A stretch of DNA of 64,000 bases from positions 1 to 64,000 of the forward strand of contig BAEM01000045.1 of NCBI GenBank assembly GCA_000314955.1. Reading direction: 5' to 3'. Positions 46,880-58,185 of this stretch are shown piece after piece (position 1 is the stretch's first letter; each line of letters begins with the position of its first letter). The notes beneath the pieces were generated by a model. It searched no databases and was not told the DNA's origin. It saw only the letters and a list, made by a program, of their open reading frames with translations. Source of the stretch: Paraglaciecola chathamensis S18K6 (GTDB lineage: Bacteria; Pseudomonadota; Gammaproteobacteria; Enterobacterales; Alteromonadaceae). The position numbers were made by a program, and so were the translations under genes.

Positions 46880-49210
46880 TTATTTAACTGCGTCTTTGAA
46901 TTTTCGCGGATACAATTCTTGATTTATCTCTCGCGCCGCTTCAACCATTTCTTTATAGGGTACATCTGCGTTAGTAACAAAGCCTACATTGTAATTCTCA
47001 CCGTCGTACGCACGGCCAGTAACGGGCGAATCTGTGTATTGGAACCAATGCGCCCCCACCATATAGGGGTTGTCTATTACTTTACGCATGTAAGCTTGAT
47101 ACCCTCTTGCGCGATCTTTTTGGTCAGAAGAGTGAATTAACCCCGGGTGGTACAGTCCCGTATCCATCGCACCAAAGTGGTATTCCCCAATAATGCTCGG
47201 CATATCTATCTGTGGAAGAATATCCCAAGTTGAGTCATGCATACCTTCTCGATAGTAGTTATAACTCATCACATCCACGTATTTTTTAGCTGCACGAACC
47301 CCTTCAGGGTTGATGCTCCAAGCGGCCATTCGCACACCCATGTATAAGTGATTTGGCATAACTTCTCTTAATGCGCTATTGACCACCTCAAAATATTGGC
47401 TGGTGTAGGTTTCAAGAATAACCGACATATCTTCAATCATGGCATCGTTGATTTGCTCTACATCAAATTTTTTGGCGAACGAATCCCAAGAAGGAATATT
47501 GGTTTCCCATGCACGATTAAGCGTTGCAATATCTCCATATTTATCTTGCAGCAACTTAGTAAACTCAGCTTTAGCTGGGCTTTGGCTCGCATCCATTTTA
47601 AAGTTTTGAATAGGGATACGATAATGGCTTTCTATACTCGCTGGATTACCCCAGCTTTTTTCATTATCAATAAACACGCCTATACACCACGGATTGTTTT
47701 TGACCTCGTCGGCAATGACTTGCGTCGTGACTTTCGCGCGTCGGGCAAACTCTGGATCGTAAGGGTCCGGCATCGGCGACCAACCATGTCCATCGGCGGT
47801 AACAGTTTTGAAATCCCCAATAATCCAACCATTGGCAAAATAGGGAAACTGGTTTTTATGATAAAATTCTGGGTCCACCCAATTTCCAAATGATGTCATT
47901 CCCCAGCTGCGCATGCGTTTAATGGTCACATCTTCCCAGTCATCAATGAACGACTCTGGATAACGTTCTCCGTAGCGACGCTCTAAATTAGCCTGATAAA
48001 AGCTAAAGGTTTCACCATGTGCTAAAGGGCCTTTATGCGTACTTCTTCTATATGAATAATGATCGGCTAATTCATCGTCATAATCTGGTAGCCAATTGAA
48101 CATACTGTGTCGTAATTCAGATGAGATATAGCGCGTCTTTTGCGCTTTTGCAGAAACAGGCCGTATTCCCAAAGAGTCTTCCGGGGTAACATCTTCAGGG
48201 TCAATATAGCGTACCTGATCGTCTTTGAAGTCGACCCCTGTTAATGTTGTAGTGTTAGCAATACGAATATTGGCAATACCCGATGAGAAGAACAAATATC
48301 CTTCAGGGTCAACTAAAGACCAAACGCCGTTAACCTTTTCTGTTCTAAAAAATCCTGTGGCTTCTAATTTTGGGCCGTTCTTCCAGCCGCCGTATTTAGA
48401 ACGGTCCGCTAATACCGGGTTAGCCGCTAAATCAGCTAGCTCTTCTTCGGCAAGTTGTTTTAAATGGCTGTCAGATTTCACTTTATCTTTGAAATTAGAT
48501 TTTGCAGGTTGACCAAATGCGTCCACTAACCCCACTAAATACTCGGGGTCGATGGCCGGATTACTTCTTGCTCTTACATTGTCCAAGATGACTTGCTTGT
48601 CTTGAATATTCGATGAAATGTAAAAGCTCACTTCTTTTATTTCACTAGTATCTAAGAGCTTATTACCGGTCATATATGGCATTCTAAATTCATCCGACGA
48701 CCAAGCCGGTGGATCGGCTCGTAAACCACTGTCTAAGGAAATTTGTGGGCCGCTCAAATCAGCATAGTAGGTGGCACTGCTATGAGCTGGGATCGAGATA
48801 CTTCTGGTTTGCATTTGGTGCGTATCATTCACCCGAAGATATAAATGAACCGACACATCGCTTGTGTTTGTGGCATCAAAAGCGAGGTTCATATCGCCCA
48901 ATAAAGAGAAATCCCAAGGTTTGGCTGGTTGAAGAGATAACGTTGAATACTCTGAGCCTGAGTCGAATGTTAGCTCAATCGCCTGATTGCCACTGGTGAT
49001 GCCTGCGGCTTTCGTTATTTGAGCTTGAATATGATCCCGTTGGATCCAGCTAGGCAACGCAGCCTCTTCAAAATCAGCTAACATCACTAGTTCATTATTT
49101 TGTTGATTCGAAGCAGACGGTTTAACGCTATTCGAGGAAACGTCATTGTTACATGCACTTAACCCTGCAGTAAGAAGCGACAGTAACAGTCCGTGAGATA
49201 GTTTTGACAT
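46880..49210 (-). CDS. GH50 beta-agarase, lipoprotein
   Basis: A protein of about 776 residues. The start at 49210 gives a lipoprotein signal with lipobox LSAC, so it is probably anchored to the outer membrane. An N-terminal beta-sandwich module (about 40-210) may bind agarose. The catalytic TIM barrel has EATGFFRTEKVNGVWSLVDP, the acid/base Glu in VFIDNEKSWGNP, and the nucleophile Glu in PSIIGEYHFGAMDTG. GH50 enzymes cleave agarose to neoagarobiose or neoagarotetraose, often exolytically. It is downstream on the same strand as the GH2 gene, and a TTGTTAACAA motif lies 20 bp upstream of the start. Confidence 0.88.
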   Translation of the reverse strand: MSKLSHGLLLSLLTAGLSACNNDVSSNSVKPSASNQQNNELVMLADFEEAALPSWIQRDHIQAQITKAAGITSGNQAIELTFDSGSEYSTLSLQPAKPWDFSLLGDMNLAFDATNTSDVSVHLYLRVNDTHQMQTRSISIPAHSSATYYADLSGPQISLDSGLRADPPAWSSDEFRMPYMTGNKLLDTSEIKEVSFYISSNIQDKQVILDNVRARSNPAIDPEYLVGLVDAFGQPAKSNFKDKVKSDSHLKQLAEEELADLAANPVLADRSKYGGWKNGPKLEATGFFRTEKVNGVWSLVDPEGYLFFSSGIANIRIANTTTLTGVDFKDDQVRYIDPEDVTPEDSLGIRPVSAKAQKTRYISSELRHSMFNWLPDYDDELADHYSYRRSTHKGPLAHGETFSFYQANLERRYGERYPESFIDDWEDVTIKRMRSWGMTSFGNWVDPEFYHKNQFPYFANGWIIGDFKTVTADGHGWSPMPDPYDPEFARRAKVTTQVIADEVKNNPWCIGVFIDNEKSWGNPASIESHYRIPIQNFKMDASQSPAKAEFTKLLQDKYGDIATLNRAWETNIPSWDSFAKKFDVEQINDAMIEDMSVILETYTSQYFEVVNSALREVMPNHLYMGVRMAAWSINPEGVRAAKKYVDVMSYNYYREGMHDSTWDILPQIDMPSIIGEYHFGAMDTGLYHPGLIHSSDQKDRARGYQAYMRKVIDNPYMVGAHWFQYTDSPVTGRAYDGENYNVGFVTNADVPYKEMVEAAREINQELYPRKFKDAVK

Positions 49211-49229
49211 CGGCGAACACCATTGTTTA

Positions 49230-49239
49230 TTGTTAACAA
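49230..49239. promoter_or_regulatory. TTGTTAACAA motif upstream of agarase
   Basis: A perfect 10-base palindrome 20 bp before the agarase start codon. The same sequence occurs twice upstream of the beta-galactosidase gene. It probably marks a shared operator. Confidence 0.5.
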
Positions 49240-49460
49240 GATTCAATAATATATTATTTATATGTAAAAAACATTATTTAAATAAGAATTAAATTTTGTT
49301 TCCGTCGTATTCTGTCTTCGTATCTTTCGCGTTTTAGTTATCGTTAGCATTGGCAAAATTCGGCGCGCATAGCTGCTCGTAAAACAGCTACACGGAACAT
49401 AGCCAATGCGCACCTTTACCTACGTTTTGCTAAGATGTTGATAGGCTTGACTGCCTGTCG

Positions 49461-52028
49461 TCATTTAACCGTTAAGTGCAATGAAGCTGCTTTTACCCCT
49501 GAACTACTGGCCGTCACTGTGACTTCGCCAGGGGTTAGCGTTGATTGCAACATCAAAAGCGCACGTCCTTTTGCCGTGGTCACTTGTTCGGCCCGGTAAG
49601 GTTGTAAACTGTCTGGTGCGCCGTTATCCACACCTAGTACTGTCACAGGGCCGGTAATATCAAACTGTATAGTTTGCTCATCTAGAACAACTGGTCTGCC
49701 TTGGTTGTCTTGCAACTGCAATTCAATATGTGCAACCCCATAGCCATCTGCGGGTAATACTTGGCGATCCGCGTGTAGGTTTATTTGACTGGCATTTGCG
49801 GCAGTTTGCAGCTGATCTTGCGTTTGGCAGGTTCCTAGGCCTTTCGCCTGCACCCTGCCCTGTGTATACGGCACTGCCCATTTCATAATTCGATCAGGAA
49901 AATCAGCAAGCTGTTTAACCCCTTTTGATTGACCATTTACCAACAGCTCTACTTCAGCACAATTGGTGTACACCTCAATGGCGACAAGCGTATCCTTGTT
50001 ATAATTCCAGTGGTGATTAACGTCGTGCCAGCCCCATACATATTGTTGCCAGGCATCTTTCTTCTTCTCTACTACATCGCCGTTATCGTCCAATTTATAG
50101 GGTGACAATGGCATTGTTTGGGTGGTTAAGTACAGGTGAGGCGTCTCATTCCATAGGCTTTTAAATAAATGATATGCGGGCTTATCAAAGCCTGCTAGGT
50201 CCAACAAACCTGTGGCGCTCGACTTCTTAGGCCATTGGTTATGTGCTTCCCCAAGGTAATCAATACCCGTCCATAAAAACGTACCGCCGATAAAATCACG
50301 TTCCATTACCGCTTTCCATTCATGCCATTGGGGAACGTTTTCTGTGCCCATAATCATTTTGTCAGGGTAACGCTCATGCCCATAATCGTATATCACACGC
50401 CGATAACTGTACCCAATCACATCAAGCGCATCTGCGTAGCCGGAAATATGGCTCACGGAAGGTAAAATTAAATTGGCGGTCACCGGACGTGATGTGTCTA
50501 ACGCTTTGACCCACTCAGACAATTTTTTAGCCGTTTTGGCCAGTACATGTTCCCCCTCAGAGCTTTGATGGAAGCGGCGGGTTATTTCTTCAGTCGTGAT
50601 AAACGGCGGGTTAAAAAAGTAATTTCCCCCTGCATTCATATCAAAATAACCCGTAGCCGCTGCATAACGTGGATAGGTCCATTCAATTTCATTGCCAATG
50701 CTCCACATGATCACCGATGGGTGATTACGATCACGGGTGACTGCTGCAGTTAAGTCTTGCTTCGCGTCTCGGGCAAAAATATCGGCATAACCTCGGCTAA
50801 TATCATCTGAATGACGTTCTTGTTGATTCAAGCGTTTGTCTTTGGGATTGTCCCACTCGTCAAATATTTCTACTTGTACCATCAAGCCCAGCTCGTCACA
50901 CAAATCTAAAAACGCTTGTGAAGAAGGGTTATGTGCTACGCGTATTGCGTTGACCCCGGCCTCCTTTAATTTTAGTAAACGACGACGCCAAACGTCATCC
51001 GGTACAGCGCTACCTACCAACCCAGCGTCGTGATGCAAATTCACCCCTTTTATTTTTAATGAGCGGCCATTAAGAAAGAAGCCTTTATCGGCATCGAAAC
51101 GCAGTTCTCGTATACCAAAATGAGTACGATATTCATCGATAACACGGTCGTTTTGTAAAATCCTACTGACCACAGTGTACTGATACGGGTTATTAATATC
51201 CCAACGAATGGGCCGCGCAATGTTCATCTCTTGGTTAGCGGTTAGCGTACTGTTGGCCGCGAGTTGATGCACTTGCTCGTGCTTAGCAACTACCTGCTGC
51301 TGAGCATTTTCAATATACGATTGCACGGTGAACTGGGCAGATTGTGCTTGAGCGTTGGCGATTTTGGTGGCCAGCACTACGTGTGCGTTGCTATCTGTGA
51401 TGCTGGGTGTGAGCACATAGGAGCCCCAAATAGGAATGTGCAGCGCACCTGTGGTAATGAACTCAACGTCTCGGTAAATGCCTGAGCCTGTGTACCAACG
51501 ACTGTCAATATACCGAGAATGATTGACCCTGACAGCGATCACGTTGTCTTCACCTTCTGGTGCTAATACATCGGTAACATCGTAGTAAAATGGCGTGTAA
51601 CCGTATTCTTGAGCGCCTAGTTTTTGTCCGTTTAGGTAAACGTCTGAACGGTTATACACGCCATCGAAGTATACGAAGTGTCGCTGCTGCGCTTTAGGCT
51701 GATCTGATGAGTTGCTCGGGGTAGTAAAGTGCTTGCGATACCAGCCTACTCCACCAGGTAAGTAGCCTGTAGCGCCGTCACCCTTTTGCTTATCAAAGGC
51801 GAGTTCTACGCTCCAATCGTGAGGAAGGTCAAGCGTTCGCCATGCACTGTCGTCAAAATTTGTGTTGCTATATTGCGTGTTATCACTAAGGGAAAATAGC
51901 CAATCGCGATTGAAATCACGCGCCACCCGCTGGTGATCTTGGCTGTGCTTGTTCACCGCGATAGAGAGCGCCTTATCATCAACCGGCACACTTTGATTTG
52001 ATGAGCTCTCGTGAGGCGCGCAGCCCAA
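49461..52028 (-). CDS. GH2 beta-galactosidase family protein (signal peptide out of frame)
   Basis: The open frame gives 855 residues of a GH2 enzyme. The sugar-binding and sandwich domains include FNRDWLFSL and WRTLDLPHDWSVELAFDKQK. The TIM barrel has GVNLHHDAGLVGSAVPDDVW, acid/base VIMWSIGNEIEWTYPRY and nucleophile IMGTENVPQWHEWK. A DUF4982-like module and an invasin-like Ig domain end it. The frame begins TTG-GGC-TGC, which is the end of a lipobox (LGC). The missing signal sits upstream in another frame, from ATG 52092: MDFVVIGRIKIFLITLVSLF. One extra base in a T-run (52033-52037) separates the two. It likely acts with the GH50 agarase on galacto-oligosaccharides. As read, it would lack export. 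Confidence 0.8.
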   Translation of the reverse strand: MGCAPHESSSNQSVPVDDKALSIAVNKHSQDHQRVARDFNRDWLFSLSDNTQYSNTNFDDSAWRTLDLPHDWSVELAFDKQKGDGATGYLPGGVGWYRKHFTTPSNSSDQPKAQQRHFVYFDGVYNRSDVYLNGQKLGAQEYGYTPFYYDVTDVLAPEGEDNVIAVRVNHSRYIDSRWYTGSGIYRDVEFITTGALHIPIWGSYVLTPSITDSNAHVVLATKIANAQAQSAQFTVQSYIENAQQQVVAKHEQVHQLAANSTLTANQEMNIARPIRWDINNPYQYTVVSRILQNDRVIDEYRTHFGIRELRFDADKGFFLNGRSLKIKGVNLHHDAGLVGSAVPDDVWRRRLLKLKEAGVNAIRVAHNPSSQAFLDLCDELGLMVQVEIFDEWDNPKDKRLNQQERHSDDISRGYADIFARDAKQDLTAAVTRDRNHPSVIMWSIGNEIEWTYPRYAAATGYFDMNAGGNYFFNPPFITTEEITRRFHQSSEGEHVLAKTAKKLSEWVKALDTSRPVTANLILPSVSHISGYADALDVIGYSYRRVIYDYGHERYPDKMIMGTENVPQWHEWKAVMERDFIGGTFLWTGIDYLGEAHNQWPKKSSATGLLDLAGFDKPAYHLFKSLWNETPHLYLTTQTMPLSPYKLDDNGDVVEKKKDAWQQYVWGWHDVNHHWNYNKDTLVAIEVYTNCAEVELLVNGQSKGVKQLADFPDRIMKWAVPYTQGRVQAKGLGTCQTQDQLQTAANASQINLHADRQVLPADGYGVAHIELQLQDNQGRPVVLDEQTIQFDITGPVTVLGVDNGAPDSLQPYRAEQVTTAKGRALLMLQSTLTPGEVTVTASSSGVKAASLHLTVK

Positions 52029-52144
52029 TATGAAAAAGTGAAACTAGTGTAATTAAAAATATCTTAATACGCCCTATAACAACAAAATCCATTACATTTA
52101 ACCCTTATCACATTCGTAAATGAATAAGGTACATTATTGAAATA

Positions 52145-52168
52145 TTGTTAACAACATTTTGTTAACAA
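52145..52168. promoter_or_regulatory. Paired TTGTTAACAA motifs upstream of beta-galactosidase
   Basis: Two identical 10-base palindromes at 52145-52154 and 52159-52168, about one and a third helical turns apart (14 bp). They lie about 55-75 bp upstream of the ATG at 52092. The third copy is before the agarase gene. Confidence 0.55.
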
Positions 52169-52266
52169 TACCTTATTAGCAATATTAAGTTGCGATAATC
52201 CTATTTAGTTTAATAACTAGCAGGCTAACGAAAATCCGTTTGTATGTTGAACAGCTGCGCCCAACG

Positions 52267-53859
52267 CTAGGCAGAATATTGCATACGTAGAAACTCATCA
52301 AAGCTGTGGTGCTCATGCGCTTCTATTTGGTCTTGCTGAATCAACGACTCCACCGCGGCTAAATGAAGTTCAGCTTCCAAGTCGTTGTCGTTATCTTGAG
52401 CGAGAAAGTATTGCTGATGGCGCTTAGCCCTTGTCAGCATTGACGCTACGAATTCTTCACCCTCTTGGGTTTCTTGCATGAGCTTGGCTGATGGCGTTAA
52501 TGCGCTGTTTTCAACTTTACTCATCTGAGCATCTAGAGCGTATTGGTAGCTGTGCGCGGTAACGGCCGGGTTCATGCTGTTTTGATGGGCGCTATCAAGC
52601 TGTGCAGCAAAAGATTTCATTTCAGCCAATAGTTGCTTTGCAACAAGCTTCAAGCCTAACGACTGGCCGTTTTTCAGTAGCTGCAGAGCAGGGTTACGCC
52701 CCTCTAGTGCTACTCGCTGCTGATTATGTTTGATTTCAGCGCACTCCTCACTGGATAACACTGGGCTATCAGCCATCAAGCAATACAGCAAAAAGGTGTC
52801 TAAAAAGCGAATTTGTTCGGCATCGATCCCCACTGGTAGCAATGGGTTGGTATCGAGTATTCGTACTTCAATGTATTCAACCCCTCTATTTTTGAGCGCT
52901 TGACTAGGCGTTTCAGTGCCTTTTGTTACTCGTTTTGGGCGAATTTCGCTGTAGTATTCATTCTCAATTTGCAGAATATTGCTATTTAGTTGACGGTAGC
53001 GACCGTTCACCTTTATGCCAATCTGTTCGTAGCCTGGGTAGCGGGTTTCAATGGCGCGATTCAGGTCATGAAGGTAACTGGGTAAATCATCATAGCGAAT
53101 GTGCAAATCACGCTGAGCTTTACTTTGGTACCCCAAATCACTCATTCGCAGCGAGGTGGCATAAGGTAGCCCCAAGCTGTTGTTATAACGTGCTAAGTTG
53201 TGAGCGTTTTGTCCGTTTTTCTCAAGAAAGCTTTTATCTAAGCTTGGCGACGCACCAAATAGGTAAATAAGTAACCACCCGTGGCGGCGAAAATTACGAA
53301 TGAGATCAAAGTAGCGGTTTGATTTAAAGGTGGCCAAATCCCCTGTATCCCCGCAGCTTCTCTGATGCTCAACCCAAAACGCGTCAGGCATAGAAAAATT
53401 GTAATGAATGCCCGCAATAGATTGCATAGTCCGTCCGTAACGATTCCCTAGCCCTTGACGATAAGCATGTTTCATTTGCCCGATATTGGAGCTGCCATAC
53501 TCGGCAATAGGAATACTCTCACCCCCTGATAATCGACACGGCATGCTGGCGGGCCATAGGTATTCATCATCAAGCTGACGCACAGTGAATGCATGTAAAC
53601 TGCTTAAGTAATCTATGCAGCCTTCCAGGTTCTGAAATACCGGCGTGATAAATTCAAGCAAGGCCTCTGAATAATCCGTGGTAATACAAGGGTGCGTTAG
53701 GGGAGAGCCTAACGCTTTAGGATGCTTTGACTGTGCAATGGTTGCGCTGGGCGTGACTCTCAACCCTTCTTTTTCGATTCCACGTTGTATTTGCGTAAGC
53801 AAAGAGAGGTTTTCTGGCGCTAGTAGGCACTGCCAACGAGAGTGAGACAAATCAGTCAA
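52267..53859 (-). CDS. gshA: Glutamate-cysteine ligase
   Basis: About 530 residues, close to E. coli GshA (518). It joins Glu and Cys with ATP in the first step of glutathione synthesis. Family blocks include GIEKEGLRVTP, the LTHPCITTDYSEALLEFITP metal/substrate region, MPCRLSGGESIPIAEYGSSN, and VEYIEVRILDTNPLLPVGID. I chose a TTG at 53859 (LTDLSHSRW) with a GGAAG site; the frame runs to a GTG at 53946, but that adds an unlikely hydrophobic extension. It is on the same strand as fghA and frmA, which use glutathione. Confidence 0.9.
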   Translation of the reverse strand: MTDLSHSRWQCLLAPENLSLLTQIQRGIEKEGLRVTPSATIAQSKHPKALGSPLTHPCITTDYSEALLEFITPVFQNLEGCIDYLSSLHAFTVRQLDDEYLWPASMPCRLSGGESIPIAEYGSSNIGQMKHAYRQGLGNRYGRTMQSIAGIHYNFSMPDAFWVEHQRSCGDTGDLATFKSNRYFDLIRNFRRHGWLLIYLFGASPSLDKSFLEKNGQNAHNLARYNNSLGLPYATSLRMSDLGYQSKAQRDLHIRYDDLPSYLHDLNRAIETRYPGYEQIGIKVNGRYRQLNSNILQIENEYYSEIRPKRVTKGTETPSQALKNRGVEYIEVRILDTNPLLPVGIDAEQIRFLDTFLLYCLMADSPVLSSEECAEIKHNQQRVALEGRNPALQLLKNGQSLGLKLVAKQLLAEMKSFAAQLDSAHQNSMNPAVTAHSYQYALDAQMSKVENSALTPSAKLMQETQEGEEFVASMLTRAKRHQQYFLAQDNDNDLEAELHLAAVESLIQQDQIEAHEHHSFDEFLRMQYSA

Positions 53860-53998
53860 AACATTCTTCCATCTGTATGAATTAATCAAAAACGGCAAAA
53901 GTAAGTAAGCAGGTAAACTTGTGTAAAGGTAAGCGCAAGCGCTCACCTTCTTTGGTACTGAACCAACAAGGATAACTGCGAGAGAATTGGCTTTGGGC

Positions 53999-54841
53999 TT
54001 ACGCCTTGTTCAAATGCTCAGCGTGAAAGCGTAAATGCCCTTCGATAAAACTACTGATAAAGTAGTAACTGTGATCGTAGCCTTCATGCAAATTCAGCGC
54101 TAAGGGATAACCGCTAGTATTTGCAGCACTTTGCAACGCTTCGGGCTTCAACTGCTCAGTTAGGAAATCATCAGACGCCCCTTGGTCAACCAAAGCAGGT
54201 ACAAACTGAGTGGCTGCGCGCATGAGCTCACTAGCATCGTATTCACGCCATGTCGCTCTGTCTTTACCCAAATAAGCGCTAAACGCTTTTTCACCCCAAG
54301 GGCAGTTCAGTGGATTGCTGATCGGGCTAAATGCCGACACAGATGTGTAACGAGCTGGGTTACGCAGTGCAATAGTAAGCGCTCCATGGCCCCCCATTGA
54401 ATGACCGGAAATGGCACGTTTATCCGATACAGGAAATGTCGCTTCAATTAGCTGTGGCAACTCATTTACCACATAATCATACATTTGGTAATGGCGATCC
54501 CAAGGGGCCTGAGTCGCATTCACGTAAAAACCTGCACCTTTGCCTAAGTCGTAGCCTTCGTCGTCTGCTACGTCGTCTCCGCGAGGGCTGGTATCAGGGG
54601 CGACAATCGCGATGCCTAGTTCAGCCGCAATGCGCTGTGCACCGGCTTTTTGCATGAAGTTTTCATCGGTGCAGGTCAAGCCTGACAACCAGTACAAAAC
54701 GGGTACTTTACTACCGCTTGAGATTTGCGGCGGTAAATAAATCGCGAAGCGCATAGTGCAATTAAGCGTTTTTGATTGGTGACTATATTGTTTATGCCAA
54801 CCAGCAAAACTTTTGTTTACAGAGAGATTTTCAATTGTCAT
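53999..54841 (-). CDS. fghA: S-formylglutathione hydrolase
   Basis: A 280-residue alpha/beta-hydrolase that splits S-formylglutathione into formate and glutathione. The nucleophile Ser148 lies in [15 protein letters not shown]. The Asp is in [10 protein letters not shown], and the His in [10 protein letters not shown]. Other hallmarks are [20 protein letters not shown] and [20 protein letters not shown]. The ATG has AGGTGAG. It is 113 bp after frmA, same strand, and likely one operon. Confidence 0.95.
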   Translation of the reverse strand: MTIENLSVNKSFAGWHKQYSHQSKTLNCTMRFAIYLPPQISSGSKVPVLYWLSGLTCTDENFMQKAGAQRIAAELGIAIVAPDTSPRGDDVADDEGYDLGKGAGFYVNATQAPWDRHYQMYDYVVNELPQLIEATFPVSDKRAISGHSMGGHGALTIALRNPARYTSVSAFSPISNPLNCPWGEKAFSAYLGKDRATWREYDASELMRAATQFVPALVDQGASDDFLTEQLKPEALQSAANTSGYPLALNLHEGYDHSYYFISSFIEGHLRFHAEHLNKA

Positions 54842-54954
54842 ATGCTCACCTAAAACTCATCTAGAAGCCGTTATGGCTTTATTGTTCTATCGTTAAAACA
54901 GCGAAAAGAATGACTGCTTGCCCAAGGGCAAACAGTCATAGAGAAGATGTACGT

Positions 54955-56097
<1,143 letters not shown>

Positions 56098-56249
56098 TTA
56101 ATTAACTCGTTACGTTATTTGTGTTTAATTACATATATTTAAATTGCAAAACCTTGGCTATTTCAGCGACGTTCGTATCCTTTTACACAGCGGATTTAAA
56201 CCGCAAACAAGGCCGAATAGCTTCGAAAAATACCTGACCGCAATGACGC

Positions 56250-56576
56250 TTAATGGCTATGGCCTTGCGACAAATTGATCATCGCCACTCCAATGGCGAC
56301 AAAGGCCATACCAAACCAAGTCGTTAAGTCTAGGTGTTGGCGGTAAATAACCGTCGACAATAACGTTACGGTCACTATCGCTAAGCCCGCCCACAGTGCA
56401 TGCACTATGCCGATAGGCATGCCTTTCATTGCTTGTCCTAAAAAGACAAAAGCTGCCAAATGCCCCATTAACACCAAGGCGCTAGGGATAACTTTGGTAA
56501 AGCCATTTGTCTCTTTTAACGCCACGTGAGACATAGCTTCTGCAACCACACCTAGTATTAAAAATAACCAACTCAT
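56250..56576 (-). CDS. Small multidrug resistance (SMR) transporter
   Basis: A four-helix inner-membrane protein of 108 residues. The start is the ATG at 56576 (MSWLFLILGVVAEAMSHVAL), which places the essential Glu in helix 1 at about residue 13, as in EmrE/QacE. The longer frame to 56693 adds soluble residues and lacks a ribosome site. The GFTKVIPSALVL and HALWAGLAIVTVTLLS segments are typical. It exchanges protons for cationic drugs or guanidinium-like compounds. It is divergent from a LysR gene, 120 bp apart. Confidence 0.88.
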   Translation of the reverse strand: MSWLFLILGVVAEAMSHVALKETNGFTKVIPSALVLMGHLAAFVFLGQAMKGMPIGIVHALWAGLAIVTVTLLSTVIYRQHLDLTTWFGMAFVAIGVAMINLSQGHSH

Positions 56577-56695
56577 GTTTGTTTCCCATATTGTGCTTGA
56601 ACGCGCTGCGTTATCGATGCAGAGCATTATATTTATTTCCTGTGAAATGATAATATACTGTTTATGCAAATTACTTTTACTCACAGGTAACAATA

Positions 56696-57562
56696 ATGCA
56701 ATGGGAAGGGATCAACGAATTCGTTTACGTGGCTGAAACTGAAAGTTTCACTCAAGCATCAAAAAACTTGGCGATTTCTACCGCCCAAGTCAGTCGCCAA
56801 ATTAGCGCACTTGAAACACGGCTTAATGTGAAACTGTTTTATCGCACCACGCGCAAAGTGTCCTTGACCGAAGAAGGCCGCCTTTTTTATCAACATTGTC
56901 GTAGCGTGCTTGACGGCCTTGAAGCTGCAGAACGGGCTATCACCAATTTACAATCTAAGCCCCAAGGTACGATCCGCCTCACCGCCCCCGTGACCTATGG
57001 TGAGCAACAAATTCTGCCCTTAGTGAATGATTTTATGCAGCTTTATCCTGACGTAGAGGTGTCGGCATATTTAAGTAACCAGAAAATAGACTTAGTAGAG
57101 CAAGGGTACGATCTGGCCATTCGCTTAGGTAAATTAAGCGACTCATCTATGATGGCGAAAAAGCTCGCAACCCGCACCAACTCAGTTTGTGCCTCTCCTG
57201 AGTATTTGGCCAAATACGGCTTTCCTCACTCTTTATCTGAGCTAAATAAACACAGTTGTTTGCTGGGCACATTGGATTACTGGCACTTTCGAGACGAGAA
57301 CAAAGAGCGAAATATCCGCGTGAAAGGCAGGCTAAGGTACAACAGTGGGTTTAGCTTGGTTGATGCCGCGCTCAAAGGGTTAGGCATAGTGCAACTGCCA
57401 GATTATTACGTACAAGAACACATCGAAAGTGGCGCATTAGTGAGCCTGCTTGATAACTACCGTGAATCTGAAGAAGGTATTTGGGCGATATATCCGCGCA
57501 ACCGGCATTTATCGCCCAAAATTCGTTCGCTAGTTGATTACTTAGCTGAGCATTTGGTTTAG
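56696..57562 (+). CDS. LysR-family transcriptional regulator
   Basis: A 288-residue LysR protein. The helix-turn-helix has SFTQASKNLAISTAQVSRQI, then LNVKLFYRTTRKVSLTEEGR. The effector domain follows (VSAYLSNQKIDLVEQGYDLA, then LATRTNSVCASPEYLAKYGF). It probably controls the divergent SMR gene. The VOC gene lies 70 bp downstream and may be co-transcribed. Confidence 0.9.
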   Translation: MQWEGINEFVYVAETESFTQASKNLAISTAQVSRQISALETRLNVKLFYRTTRKVSLTEEGRLFYQHCRSVLDGLEAAERAITNLQSKPQGTIRLTAPVTYGEQQILPLVNDFMQLYPDVEVSAYLSNQKIDLVEQGYDLAIRLGKLSDSSMMAKKLATRTNSVCASPEYLAKYGFPHSLSELNKHSCLLGTLDYWHFRDENKERNIRVKGRLRYNSGFSLVDAALKGLGIVQLPDYYVQEHIESGALVSLLDNYRESEEGIWAIYPRNRHLSPKIRSLVDYLAEHLV

Positions 57563-57632
57563 GCGCTGTATTTTGCACGCGGCGCGCTTTGGTGCTAGCG
57601 TCAATATAAGAGCAAACGATAAGGAGAACACC

Positions 57633-58004
57633 ATGGAGCTCGGCGCATTTTCACTTAGTTTAGCGGTCAAAGATATTCAGGCATCAAAAGACTTCTACCA
57701 GAAGTTTGGCTTTACAGTGGTAGGGGGCGATCAGCAACAAGGTTGGCTGATCATGAGAAATAGCAGCCAGACCATTGGTTTGTTTCAAGGTATGTTTGAA
57801 AAAAACATGCTGACATTCAATCCAGGTTGGGACAACCAGGGTAATCCCACACAAACCTTCACTGATGTGCGAAGCATTCAGCACGCATTAAAAGAACAAG
57901 GCGTTGATTTTATAAGTGAAGTTGATGAAAACACTAGCGGCCCAGGCAGTTTCATGCTGATGGATCCTGACGGTAACCCGATTTTGGTCGATCAGCACAG
58001 ATAA
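57633..58004 (+). CDS. VOC-family (glyoxalase-like) protein
   Basis: A 124-residue VOC protein. I chose the ATG at 57633, with AAGGAG, over the upstream frame start at 57573. Modules: LSLAVKDIQASKDFYQKFGF, then IMRNSSQTIGLFQGMFE, and SFMLMDPDGNPILVDQHR, where the conserved Asp-x-Asp-Gly-Asn near the C-terminus is typical. It may detoxify or bind a small molecule. Confidence 0.86.
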   Translation: MELGAFSLSLAVKDIQASKDFYQKFGFTVVGGDQQQGWLIMRNSSQTIGLFQGMFEKNMLTFNPGWDNQGNPTQTFTDVRSIQHALKEQGVDFISEVDENTSGPGSFMLMDPDGNPILVDQHR

Positions 58005-58185
58005 AAGAACATGCAGATTATGCTGATAATTCCTTGAAAAATATAGAAACACAACCCATTGGACTTTACAGATCACATTGAAAATACTTGCACGACTAGG
58101 ATGAATTCGTAGCCGTGCAAAATTGGATACATCCTTGGGTCTGTTAACGACGAATCTTTTCAAAAATCAACAATAGTGAGCAACA

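Noticed and set aside
56577-56693. N-terminal extension of the SMR protein
   Set aside because: It would place 39 soluble residues before helix 1 of a four-helix family of about 105-110 residues, and the ATG at 56576 has a plausible ribosome site.
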